7,311 bases of DNA from Gammaproteobacteria bacterium (GCA_030618475.1 JAUXDG010000135.1:1-7311); one strand, 5' to 3'; counted from the stretch's first letter, positions 1 to 7,228 are shown. The notes: a model not told the origin generated them from the sequence alone. Program-made: numbers and translations.

Positions 1-1414
1 GCATCGCAATCGCTTCATCCTGCCCATAGACCACCATTTTCAGGTCACGTTCAAGGGTACGCAATGAATCCTTGTCAGACGCAGATACGGTCTTCGCCGG
101 AATACGTGCGATGATGGAAACAATCGCTTCAATATCCGCAACACCGATGGTTTTCTTGCGCCGGGAGGGCGGCAACAGGCGCTGGTTGGCACCTGCCTCG
201 TCGATAACGTCGATCGCCTTGTCCGGCAGGAAGCGGTCATTGATGTAACGCGAGGAAAGCTCGACGGCCGCCCGCAATGCCTTGGCTGAATACTTGACCT
301 CATGGTGTTCTTCGAATCGGGACTTCAAGCCTTTGAGTATGCTGAAGGTTTCATCCTCGGTCGGCTCGACCACGTCGATCTTCTGGAAGCGCCGCGTCAA
401 AGCGCGGTCTTTTTCAAAAATGCCACGGTACTCCTGATAGGTGGTTGAACCAATGCATTTCAACTCACCGGAAGCCAGCATCGGCTTGATAAGATTAGAC
501 GCATCCATCACACCGCCGGATGCCGCACCCGCACCGATAATGGTATGGATCTCATCGATAAACAGGATCGCCCCTGGCTCTTTACGCAACTGGGCGAGTA
601 CATTTTTGAGACGCTTCTCAAAATCACCCCGGTACTTGGTGCCTGCCACCAGAGTACCCAGGTCGAGCGAATATATGGTGCTGTTCAGCAACACTTCAGG
701 GACGTCTCCATCAACAATCAATTTTGCCAGCCCTTCGGCAAGTGCTGTTTTACCGACACCGGCTTCACCGACGTAGAGGGGATTATTCTTGCGGCGACGA
801 CACAGAATCTGGATAGTTCGCTCAACTTCCGAACGACGCCCGATCAAGGGATCAATCTTGCCTTTCATGGCCATTTCATTGAGATTGGTGGTAAAACTTT
901 CCAACGCTGTCTTCTGTTTTTTATCAGCGCCGGCAGCCCCTTCGGCATCGGCCTCTGACTCGCTGTCGGGCTGATCCACCACCGCCTTGGAAATGCCGTG
1001 TGATATATAGTTCACGACATCCAGGCGGGTAATGTCCTGCTTGTTCAGAAAATAGGCTGCCTGTGACTCCTGTTCGCTGAATATGGCGACCAGAACGTTG
1101 GCGCCGGTAACATCCTTCTTGCCCGATGACTGAACATGGAAAACGGCGCGCTGCAATACACGCTGAAAACCCAGTGTCGGTTGTGTTTCCCGGTTGTCAT
1201 TTTGAGGCAGCAGCGGCGTGGTTTCAGCAAGAAACCCGGTGAGTTCTTTTCTTAGTTTATCCAGCTCCGCACCGCAGGATTTCAAAACTTCCGCAGCGGT
1301 GGAATTGTCCAGTAAGGCGAGCATTAAATGTTCAACCGTCATGAACTCGTGTCGTTTTTCCCTGGCCTCCTTGAAGGCCAGATTCAGGGTAAACTCCAGC
1401 TCTTTACTTAACAT
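1..1414 (-). CDS. clpA: ATP-dependent Clp protease ATP-binding subunit ClpA (partial, C-terminus off window)
   Basis: ClpA is the Hsp100/AAA+ unfoldase that feeds substrates to the ClpP peptidase in the cytoplasm. About 471 codons are present, from the start MLSKELEFTLN to a point just before the second ATPase domain; E. coli ClpA has 758 residues, so roughly 40% lies beyond the window edge. The N-domain spans about residues 1-140 and includes HEFMTVEHLMLALL and the well-conserved LQRAVFHVQSSG. An Ala/Asp/Glu-rich linker follows (~143-168). The first AAA+ domain has Walker A GEAGVGKT (216-223), Walker B ILFIDE with D287/E288, sensor-1 GSTTYQE, and an arginine-finger region EKDRALTRRF. I translated the frame at both ends and across these motifs and found no frameshift. 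A GAGGTA ribosome site lies 6 nt before the ATG. The start is 21 nt after the clpS stop, so the two genes are almost certainly cotranscribed. Confidence 0.97.
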   Translation of the reverse strand, partial: MLSKELEFTLNLAFKEAREKRHEFMTVEHLMLALLDNSTAAEVLKSCGAELDKLRKELTGFLAETTPLLPQNDNRETQPTLGFQRVLQRAVFHVQSSGKKDVTGANVLVAIFSEQESQAAYFLNKQDITRLDVVNYISHGISKAVVDQPDSESEADAEGAAGADKKQKTALESFTTNLNEMAMKGKIDPLIGRRSEVERTIQILCRRRKNNPLYVGEAGVGKTALAEGLAKLIVDGDVPEVLLNSTIYSLDLGTLVAGTKYRGDFEKRLKNVLAQLRKEPGAILFIDEIHTIIGAGAASGGVMDASNLIKPMLASGELKCIGSTTYQEYRGIFEKDRALTRRFQKIDVVEPTEDETFSILKGLKSRFEEHHEVKYSAKALRAAVELSSRYINDRFLPDKAIDVIDEAGANQRLLPPSRRKKTIGVADIEAIVSIIARIPAKTVSASDKDSLRTLERDLKMVVYGQDEAIAM

Positions 1415-1435
1415 CTTGATTACCTCATTGCCCTT

Positions 1436-1756
1436 CTAGGCCTCCTCCATGGCACACAATAAAGGATGTTTATTTTGCCGCGAGTATTCATTTACCTGCG
1501 CGACCTTTGTTTCTGCAACCTCCTTGGTAAACACTCCACAGACCCCCTTCCCGCTGGCATGTACCTGGAGCATGACCTGCGTTGCTTTCTCTCTCGGCAT
1601 TGCGAATAACTGTTCGAGCAAATTCACCACAAACTCCATCGGGGTATAATCATCGTTATGCAGCACGACTTTATACAGCGGCGGCGGCTTGATTTTCGGC
1701 TTGGCCTCCAGCACCGATAGCCCGTGATCACCGGATTGTCTAGTCTCCTTACTCAC
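1436..1756 (-). CDS. clpS: ATP-dependent Clp protease adaptor ClpS
   Basis: ClpS binds the ClpA N-domain and delivers N-end-rule substrates, those starting with bulky hydrophobic residues, to ClpAP. The protein has the family core YKVVLHNDDYTPMEFV, VHASGKGVCGVFTKEVAETKV and HPLLC. The longest open frame begins at a TTG at 1774, but I prefer the GTG at 1754-1756. It gives 106 residues, the E. coli length. It also puts the substrate-pocket residues at N34, D35 and H66, the E. coli numbering. Finally, the best promoter I see would start transcription near 1769, downstream of the TTG. Neither start has a strong Shine-Dalgarno sequence (TGAG just before the GTG). The gene leads directly into clpA. 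Identity is secure; the exact start is not. Confidence 0.95.
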   Translation of the reverse strand: MSKETRQSGDHGLSVLEAKPKIKPPPLYKVVLHNDDYTPMEFVVNLLEQLFAMPREKATQVMLQVHASGKGVCGVFTKEVAETKVAQVNEYSRQNKHPLLCAMEEA

Positions 1757-1775
1757 ACTCAGTATTGTAACCAAA

Positions 1776-1805
1776 ATTAAACACGCTGAAACGACGAACT
1801 TTCAA
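1776..1805 (-). promoter_or_regulatory. Candidate sigma70 promoter for clpS-clpA
   Basis: On the minus strand a TTGAAA -35 (1805-1800, 5 of 6 consensus) is separated by 18 nt from a TTTAAT -10 (1781-1776, 5 of 6). The predicted start near 1769 leaves a leader of only about 12 nt before the GTG start of clpS. This is a sequence match only. A second, weaker possibility on the same strand is TTGAAA at 1836-1831 with a poor -10. Confidence 0.4.
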
Positions 1806-1896
1806 CGCTATATTGACAGAATACACCTGCTTTCAAAACAAGCAAGCACTGGGCCTAAGCCGGTGAATACATAAGAAAACCCTAAACATCGAATAC

Positions 1897-1925
1897 TTGA
1901 CTAATCGACTCGGCAGTCTAACAAT
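1897..1925 (+). promoter_or_regulatory. Candidate sigma70 promoter for the short ORF and cspD
   Basis: TTGACT (1897-1902, 5 of 6) is followed after 17 nt by AACAAT (1920-1925, 4 of 6). The predicted start near 1932 would give a ~115-nt cspD leader that carries the 15-codon ORF with its strong ribosome site. The spacer contains a small dyad, GACT-cggc-AGTC (1907-1918), which could be an operator or chance. Confidence 0.35.
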
Positions 1926-1962
1926 AATACCGGCCGTACAGGCGAAAGGAGGAGTCGTTGTC

Positions 1963-2010
1963 ATGCCAAAGAGCGTGAAACGATGCGATGGTAAAAAAGA
2001 ACAGGCGTAA
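1963..2010 (+). CDS. Candidate 15-residue leader or small protein upstream of cspD
   Basis: This short ORF reads MPKSVKRCDGKKEQA and ends in TAA, 35 nt before the cspD start. It is preceded by AAAGGAGGAG (1945-1954), the closest match to the anti-Shine-Dalgarno consensus that I noticed in the window. From AAGGAGG to the ATG is 10 nt, a little long but usable. The peptide is basic and polar (five Lys, one Arg, one Cys) with no hydrophobic segment, so it is not a membrane or toxin-like peptide. I do not recognise it. It could be a free-standing small protein, a leader whose translation affects cspD expression, or a chance ORF. The strong ribosome site with an immediately usable ATG argues against chance. 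Conservation of codons across relatives would decide. Confidence 0.5.
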   Translation: MPKSVKRCDGKKEQA

Positions 2011-2045
2011 CACCCGCCGCATAATACAGTGAGGATTCTACAATC

Positions 2046-2261
2046 ATGGCGACAGGAATTGTTAAGTGGTTCAGTAACGCAAAGGGATACGGTTTTATTT
2101 CCCCGGATGAAGGCGGCGATGACATTTTCGCCCATTTTTCCTCTATCGAAATGGATGGTTACAAAAGTCTCAAGGAAGGGCAGCACGTCGAGTTTGACGT
2201 CGCTGACGGGCCCAAGGGACTGCAGGCCAGTAAAATATATTTCGCCAGCGCACTGGATTAG
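2046..2261 (+). CDS. cspD: Cold-shock-domain protein CspD
   Basis: This is a 71-residue single cold-shock domain (E. coli CspD has 74), an OB-fold that binds single-stranded nucleic acid. RNP1 is KGYGFI (residues 13-18) and RNP2 is DIFAHF (26-31). The stretch MDGYKSLKEGQ and the DGPKG loop match CspD rather than the CspA/CspE group, and the divergent position next to clpS-clpA is the usual CspD locus. In E. coli CspD is made in stationary phase and starvation, can inhibit replication, and is turned over by proteases; carrying that role over here is inference. The ribosome site is GAGG (2031-2034), 11 nt before the ATG, weaker than that of the short ORF upstream. The gene converges on icd. Confidence 0.95.
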   Translation: MATGIVKWFSNAKGYGFISPDEGGDDIFAHFSSIEMDGYKSLKEGQHVEFDVADGPKGLQASKIYFASALD

Positions 2262-2286
2262 CAGCTGCGCTGGTCAAGCCCTTCAT

Positions 2287-2304
2287 CCTGCCCGGGTGGG
2301 CAGG
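2287..2304. terminator. GC-rich hairpin between the convergent ends of cspD and icd
   Basis: A perfect 7-bp stem, CCTGCCC / GGGCAGG, closes a 4-nt loop. It lies in the 50-bp gap between the cspD and icd stop codons, where a shared terminator would be expected. There is no T-tract on either side, so it is not a canonical intrinsic terminator. It may act as a pause site or 3'-end stabiliser, or the genes may rely on Rho. Confidence 0.3.
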
Positions 2305-2311
2305 GTGCTGA

Positions 2312-3568
<1,257 letters not shown>

Positions 3569-3601
3569 GTGATTTCCTGGAGAGGTAAAAATGATCGCGC
3601 G

Positions 3602-3607
3602 ATTGTA
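3602..3607 (-). promoter_or_regulatory. Candidate -10 element for icd
   Basis: TACAAT on the minus strand (5 of 6 consensus) would start transcription near 3595, about 27 nt before the icd ATG. No convincing -35 lies 16-18 nt upstream, so an activator may be involved. The promoter must lie in this short gap, because an intrinsic terminator sits directly upstream. Confidence 0.35.
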
Positions 3608-3631
3608 TCAAATCAGCCACGGAAAACACCG

Positions 3632-3669
3632 AAAAAAAGTCCCTGCAACCAGAGGTCGCAGGGACTTTT
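3632..3669 (-). terminator. Rho-independent terminator of the secreted-protein gene
   Basis: A perfect 12-bp stem, AAAAGTCCCTGC / GCAGGGACTTTT, closes an 11-nt loop. On the minus strand it is followed by an uninterrupted run of seven T (3638-3632). It begins 22 nt past the stop codon of the upstream minus-strand gene and separates that gene from icd. The plus-strand side has only TTTTC and no gene reading into it. Confidence 0.9.
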
Positions 3670-3691
3670 CTGTCAACAGCTTATCTCTGGT

Positions 3692-4609
3692 TTAGAGTTC
3701 GCCGCCAGCGGCTTTGATCAGCGCTTCTTCAATGGCATTAGGTGAACACATGATATTGAAGAAAGTAGCGCCGGTATCGCTCTGAATCATCGGCAGATGC
3801 GGGTAGCTGATGGCAATACGGAAACGCGCATACAGGGCATAGACGTCACCGTCCGACACCAGAATTTCGTACGGCAGGTGGGCGGTAGAACGAATGGCCT
3901 CCTTGTCGACACGGCTCATGACATACTCGTCACCACTGCAGCCGTCATCGGTGAGGGACACACCAAATACGCTCTCGTCCTTACCGGGGATGTCGATACG
4001 GTATACCTTGGTTGCACCACCGAGTCCTTCGGCAAGCCCCTTCTCGACCGCAGCAACGGCTTCGTCATAGCTGTCGTATTCAGCGAGCTCACTGGGATCG
4101 TCGAAATATTCCATTCCGAACATGTAGTGGTACTTGCGCAAATCCTTGGAAGTCAGCTGCTTGTCGCCGCTACCGAAGGTTTCGGCATTTCCCAGCGCTG
4201 ACTGCAGACTGGCAAGCACGCTGTTGGCACCAGAGGTGTCTTCGATACGATAAGCTTCGGCGTAATACACCGGATTGCTGTAGGAGACCTGAATCTCTTC
4301 ACCGACTGTGGTGATGGAAACACGCTGACCGGCTACATAGCCCCCAAATTCGGAACTGGCAGCGGATTTTTTCAGGTCGTCACTGGTGATAATCAGGATG
4401 ATAGCGCCATCATAAGGTGAGTAACTGCCGACAACTTCAAAACCGGCACCTTCAACCTTACCCTTCACCTCATCGGCGACAGCCTGGGAATCGCCACTGG
4501 TTTTGTAGCCCAGTACGAACGGTTTCATTATTTCTTCCGCGAAGGCATTTCCGCATGACAGTGCCAGCAAGGCACCGGACAGGAATATTTTCTTTACAAC
4601 TTTCTGCAT
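3692..4609 (-). CDS. Secreted (periplasmic) conserved hypothetical protein, possibly DUF302-like
   Basis: Function unknown. The 305-residue product begins with a classic Sec signal peptide: basic MQKVVKK, hydrophobic IFLSGALLALS, and likely type I cleavage after AFA at residue 24. No further membrane segment is visible. The first mature half (EVKGKVEGAGFEVVGSY, VITSDDLKK-like strands, SNPVYYAEAYR) recalls the alternating alpha/beta pattern of DUF302-type proteins; that link is from memory and weak. The second half has the motif-like KYHYMFGMEYFDDP, KVYRIDIPGKDESVFGVSL and THLPYEI-like AHLPYEILVSDGDVYAL. The mature part has only two cysteines (C224, C288), which could form a disulfide. The start at 4609 is chosen because AGGAGGA (4622-4616) sits 6 nt before it; an in-frame GTG at 4615 directly abuts that site and is unlikely. 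The gene stands alone with its own promoter, leader and terminator. Confidence 0.85.
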   Translation of the reverse strand: MQKVVKKIFLSGALLALSCGNAFAEEIMKPFVLGYKTSGDSQAVADEVKGKVEGAGFEVVGSYSPYDGAIILIITSDDLKKSAASSEFGGYVAGQRVSITTVGEEIQVSYSNPVYYAEAYRIEDTSGANSVLASLQSALGNAETFGSGDKQLTSKDLRKYHYMFGMEYFDDPSELAEYDSYDEAVAAVEKGLAEGLGGATKVYRIDIPGKDESVFGVSLTDDGCSGDEYVMSRVDKEAIRSTAHLPYEILVSDGDVYALYARFRIAISYPHLPMIQSDTGATFFNIMCSPNAIEEALIKAAGGEL

Positions 4610-4777
4610 AATCACTCCTCCTCACGAGATTAATCGTGTTTTTAGGTACATCCAGAATCTGCGCGGGGCAATTCCAGCGTTATTATTATGGCCTTCGCAC
4701 TCTGCCGGCTCCCCGCGCCCAACCACTGCTTGCCTGGGAAACCGGAGGCGAATCCGCGCAAAGTGGCGTTGGTCATA
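4610..4777 (-). promoter_or_regulatory. Long structured 5' leader of the secreted-protein gene
   Basis: The predicted transcript carries about 168 nt before the ATG. Helix A pairs 4745-4736 with 4714-4705: ten pairs including two G-U, so it forms well only in the minus-strand RNA. Helix B pairs GCGCGGGG with CCCCGCGC (4718-4711 with 4668-4661). A and B share 4711-4714 and cannot both form fully. A third hairpin, CACGA/TCGTG (4638-4623), ends at the base before the AGGAGGA ribosome site. I match no known riboswitch class. Apart from this leader and the flanking promoters, the ~310-bp gap between the secreted-protein gene and nudJ shows no gene. Confidence 0.4.
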
Positions 4778-4783
4778 GTCGCT

Positions 4784-4811
4784 ACTTTATGTACCGCAAT
4801 AATAATGTCAA
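4784..4811 (-). promoter_or_regulatory. Sigma70 promoter of the secreted-protein gene
   Basis: On the minus strand a perfect TTGACA -35 (4811-4806) and a TAAAGT -10 (4789-4784, 4 of 6) are 16 nt apart. Transcription would start near 4777. The promoter is bracketed by a perfect 7-bp inverted repeat, GTCATAG (4772-4778) and CTATGAC (4814-4820), which may be operator half-sites. Confidence 0.5.
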
Positions 4812-4857
4812 GTCTATGACGCCCAATACCGGCATTTTTTTATAGAAGTACATGAAC

Positions 4858-4870
4858 TATACTTTATAAC
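4858..4870 (+). promoter_or_regulatory. AT-rich promoter region for nudJ-mnmA-hflD (low certainty)
   Basis: Between 4830 and 4900 the sequence turns strongly AT-rich and contains -10-like hexamers TATACT (4858-4863) and TATAAC (4865-4870). I find no good -35 at the proper distance for either, so the exact promoter is unresolved. The operon must start somewhere here, since the upstream gene is divergent. Confidence 0.25.
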
Positions 4871-4919
4871 CATTTGTTTATACATTAATTGAGCAATCTA
4901 TTGAGAGAGTTACAGGGTT

Positions 4920-5381
4920 ATGGTCTGGAAACCAAGGGTCACTGTCGCCGTCGTCGCTGAACGACAGCAGCGCTTTTTGATGGTCGAAGAAGACGTCCAG
5001 GGGGTGGTACGTTTCAACCAGCCGGCCGGCCACCTGGAAGATAAGGAAAGCCTGGTGGACGCAGTTATCCGGGAGTGCCGGGAAGAAACCGCCTGGCGTT
5101 TTCAGCCGGAAGCGCTGGTAGGCATCTACCGCTGGCGAAACAGCAGAAACGGTGAGACCTACCTGCGTGCCACGTTTTGCGGTCATTGCGTCTCTCAAGA
5201 TACCCATCGTGCACTTGATCAGGATATTGTTGCAGCACACTGGCTTGGGTTGGATGAAATCCAGTCCCTTTCCGATCAACTGCGCAGCCCGCTGGTACTT
5301 CGGTCGATTCATGATTATCTGCATGGCAAACGTTATCCACTGGATGTACTGGTTGATTTGCACGTGGAAGAATCTCTTTGA
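4920..5381 (+). CDS. nudJ: Nudix hydrolase NudJ-type phosphatase
   Basis: This 153-residue protein has the same length as E. coli NudJ (YmfB) and similar ends (MVWKPRVTVA and RYPLDVLVD). NudJ cleaves pyrophosphate bonds in nucleoside di- and triphosphates and thiamine-type pyrophosphates in the cytosol; the substrate here is inferred from that. The family signature WNQPAGHLE appears as FNQPAGHLE, followed by the Nudix box G37-x5-E43-x7-R51-E52-x2-E55-E56. The catalytic Arg/Glu set is intact, but the usual Gly near the box end is Ala58 and the next residue is Trp59. LRSPLV near residue 121 is also typical. The start aligns with E. coli; AGGG lies only a few bases before the ATG, so initiation may be modest. 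It is the first gene of the nudJ-mnmA-hflD set. Confidence 0.93.
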   Translation: MVWKPRVTVAVVAERQQRFLMVEEDVQGVVRFNQPAGHLEDKESLVDAVIRECREETAWRFQPEALVGIYRWRNSRNGETYLRATFCGHCVSQDTHRALDQDIVAAHWLGLDEIQSLSDQLRSPLVLRSIHDYLHGKRYPLDVLVDLHVEESL

Positions 5382-5406
5382 CTAAACACAGTCATTGTAT
5401 AAATTG

Positions 5407-5461
5407 TCCTGGAGCGGCTTGCTGGCCGGGCATCGCGCCGAGGGGCGGCGCTCCTGCAGGA
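5407..5461. repeat. REP-like palindromic element between nudJ and mnmA
   Basis: Imperfect inverted repeat: TCCT-GGAGCG (5407-5416) pairs with CGCTCC-tgc-AGGA (5449-5461), with a 3-nt bulge, around a GC-rich interior. The pattern GGAGCGGCTTG ... GCTCCTGCAGGA resembles the extragenic palindromes common in Pseudomonas and related gammaproteobacteria. No T-tract follows, so it is not an intrinsic terminator. Only one copy is in the window, so its repeated nature is inferred. An attempt at a promoter just upstream (TTGACT 5378, TATAAA 5398) has a 14-nt spacer, too short to trust. Confidence 0.45.
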
Positions 5462-5513
5462 TCGAGCCAGACATTCAAAACATCCAGCAAAACCAGCATT
5501 CAGGTCGAGATTC

Positions 5514-6602
5514 ATGCAATCACCGGGTAAACAAAAGGTCATCGTTGGTCTTTCCGGCGGCGTCGACTCTGCAGTGGCTGCCGCTTTGTTACTGGCGCAG
5601 GACTATCAAGTGGAAGCGCTGTTCATGAAAAACTGGGATGAAGATGACGAGGAAGATTATTGTCCGGCACAACAGGATCTTGCCGATGCCCGGGCGGTCG
5701 CCGGATGCCTGGACATCAAGTTAACGACCATCAGTTTTTCAAGCGAATACTGGGACCGGGTGTTTGAATATTTTCTTGCCGAATACCGGGCCGGTAGAAC
5801 ACCCAATCCGGACGTATTGTGCAACCAGGAAATTAAATTCAGGGCTTTCCTGGATTACGCACTGCACCTGGGTGCGGACTGGATTGCGACAGGCCACTAC
5901 GCCCGGGTTGAAGGCTCCAGCAACACGCGAAAACTTTTAAAAGGTCGTGACAGCAACAAGGATCAAAGCTATTTTCTGTATCGACTGAAACAGAGGGCAT
6001 TAAGCCATACCCTGTTTCCGCTCGGAAATCTGACCAAACCGGAAGTACGCGCAATGGCCAAGCAGAACGGTTTTCCAAACTTTGCCAAAAAAGACAGTAC
6101 CGGCATCTGCTTTATCGGGGAACGCAAATTCAAGGATTTTCTGGGACGTTATCTTCCAGCACAGCCAGGTGAAATCATCACTGTGGAAGGAGAATCGCTG
6201 GGACAGCACCAGGGATTGATGTTTCATACCATCGGTCAGCGCCAGGGATTAGGCATCGGGGGTATCAAGCACAGCAGCGGCGAACCCTGGTATGTGGTTG
6301 ACAAGGATATGGAGAAAAATCGCCTGATCGTTGCACAGGGGAAAAACCACCCCGCCCTGTTCAAGCCCTCGCTGCAAGCCAGGGACCTGCACTGGATTTC
6401 AGCAACACCACCAGCCGTACCCTCAAGCTGTCATGCCCGTATTCGCTATCGCCAGTCCGATCAGGCCTGTAAAATCACGGCGCTGAACGGCGACACAGCC
6501 AACGTCAGCTTTGCCGCACCACAGCGCGCGGTCACCCCCGGTCAGGCCATCGTGTTCTATGAGGGTGACCAGTGCCTGGGAGGTGGTACCATCTGCGCAT
6601 GA
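5514..6602 (+). CDS. mnmA: tRNA-specific 2-thiouridylase MnmA
   Basis: MnmA (TrmU) adenylates and then thiolates U34 in the anticodon of tRNA-Lys, -Glu and -Gln, taking sulfur from the IscS/Tus relay. The 362-residue protein has the PP-loop SGGVDS (14-19) that binds ATP, and FMKNWDEDDEEDYC with D100 in PNPD. The catalytic pair is C103 (VLCNQEIKF) and C199 (STGICFIGERKF). The tRNA-contact stretch GRDSNKDQSYFLY and the C-terminal beta-barrel segment TPGQAIVFYEGDQCLGGG are also present. Length and motif order match E. coli MnmA. The start follows AGGTCGAG (5502-5509). Its TGA stop overlaps the hflD ATG, giving translational coupling. The gap to nudJ is 132 bp and holds the REP-like palindrome. 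Confidence 0.97.
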   Translation: MQSPGKQKVIVGLSGGVDSAVAAALLLAQDYQVEALFMKNWDEDDEEDYCPAQQDLADARAVAGCLDIKLTTISFSSEYWDRVFEYFLAEYRAGRTPNPDVLCNQEIKFRAFLDYALHLGADWIATGHYARVEGSSNTRKLLKGRDSNKDQSYFLYRLKQRALSHTLFPLGNLTKPEVRAMAKQNGFPNFAKKDSTGICFIGERKFKDFLGRYLPAQPGEIITVEGESLGQHQGLMFHTIGQRQGLGIGGIKHSSGEPWYVVDKDMEKNRLIVAQGKNHPALFKPSLQARDLHWISATPPAVPSSCHARIRYRQSDQACKITALNGDTANVSFAAPQRAVTPGQAIVFYEGDQCLGGGTICA

Positions 6603-7228
6603 CCCGCAAAAACGACACAGACCGGGCGCTGGCATTCGCCGGTATCCTGCAGGCATTGCAGCTTGTGCAGAGCACCGCCTATGGCAAGCCGTATGATCTG
6701 GAGGCCTTCCAGGCGACCTTAAGCAGTATCCTGCTGATTGATGCTGCGACGGTCGAAGAAGTGTATGGCGGTGTCGTCGGTGTGAAAAGTGGTTTACGCC
6801 TGCTAAAAACGCAGCTGATGGGTGACAAACAAAAACCTGACAGCGAACTCAGCCGCTACCTGGTCGTGCTGTTGCATCTGGAACGCAAACTCAGCAAACG
6901 CGCCGATTTACTGGATAAATTAACCGAAGGCATCGAACGCGCGCAAAAACAGCTTGAGCATTTCGATATCAGTCACACAAATGTACTGGCCAGCCTGGCT
7001 GATACCTATGCGCAAACCATCAGTACACTTCAACCGCGCATTATGGTGAAAGGCGAGCCGACCCGTTTGACCGAAACCAGCGTAGCCAACCCGATACGAG
7101 CCCTTCTACTGGCTGCCATGCGTTCTGCTGTTTTGTGGCGACAGTGCGGCGGCACACGCCTGGGACTGCTGCTGGGACGCCGCAAACTCGCCGACACGGC
7201 TGCCGGTTTACTGCAGGGCAATATCTAA
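6599..7228 (+). CDS. hflD: High frequency lysogenization protein HflD homolog
   Basis: This is a 209-residue, mostly helical protein (E. coli HflD has 213). In E. coli it is a peripheral inner-membrane protein that binds phage lambda CII and lowers lysogeny; its normal cellular role is poorly defined. Conserved pieces are ALAFAGILQALQLVQ near the N-terminus, LSRYLVVLLHLERKLSKR (84-101), KQLEHFD (117-123), ISTLQPRI (141-148) and RSAVLWRQCGGTRL (175-188). The start is the ATG in the ATGA overlap with mnmA. The frame is open further upstream to a GTG at 6572, but that adds nine residues absent from the family and lies inside mnmA. GGGAGG (6578-6583) is 15 nt upstream of the ATG, so coupling to mnmA translation is probably the main route. 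purB often follows; it is not reached here. Confidence 0.93.
   Translation: MTRKNDTDRALAFAGILQALQLVQSTAYGKPYDLEAFQATLSSILLIDAATVEEVYGGVVGVKSGLRLLKTQLMGDKQKPDSELSRYLVVLLHLERKLSKRADLLDKLTEGIERAQKQLEHFDISHTNVLASLADTYAQTISTLQPRIMVKGEPTRLTETSVANPIRALLLAAMRSAVLWRQCGGTRLGLLLGRRKLADTAAGLLQGNI

Noticed and set aside
1..1414. Possible break in clpA
   Set aside because: Walker A, Walker B, arginine-finger region and the last codons at the window edge are all in the same frame as the start, so the gene is intact here and only cut by the window.
1813..1818. Perfect TTGACA on the plus strand in the clpS-cspD gap
   Set aside because: No -10-like hexamer 16-18 nt downstream (AAACAA at best).
2020..2025. 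CATAAT as a -10 for cspD
   Set aside because: No -35 at proper spacing, and the predicted start would fall inside the cspD ribosome site.
4655..4760. tRNA or known small RNA in the GC-rich leader
   Set aside because: No T-loop (GTTCRANYC-type) sequence or acceptor stem pairing in either strand.
4636..4845. 69-codon plus-strand frame in the gap between the secreted-protein gene and nudJ
   Set aside because: No ribosome site, a low-complexity unnatural-looking product, and it overlaps the leader and promoter of the opposite-strand gene.
4878..5363. 161-codon open frame on the minus strand opposite nudJ
   Set aside because: nudJ on the other strand matches its family from end to end; the antisense frame has no ribosome site or known motif.
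6572..6598. Upstream GTG start for hflD
   Set aside because: It would add nine residues not seen in the family and lies within mnmA, while the ATGA overlap start matches E. coli HflD.
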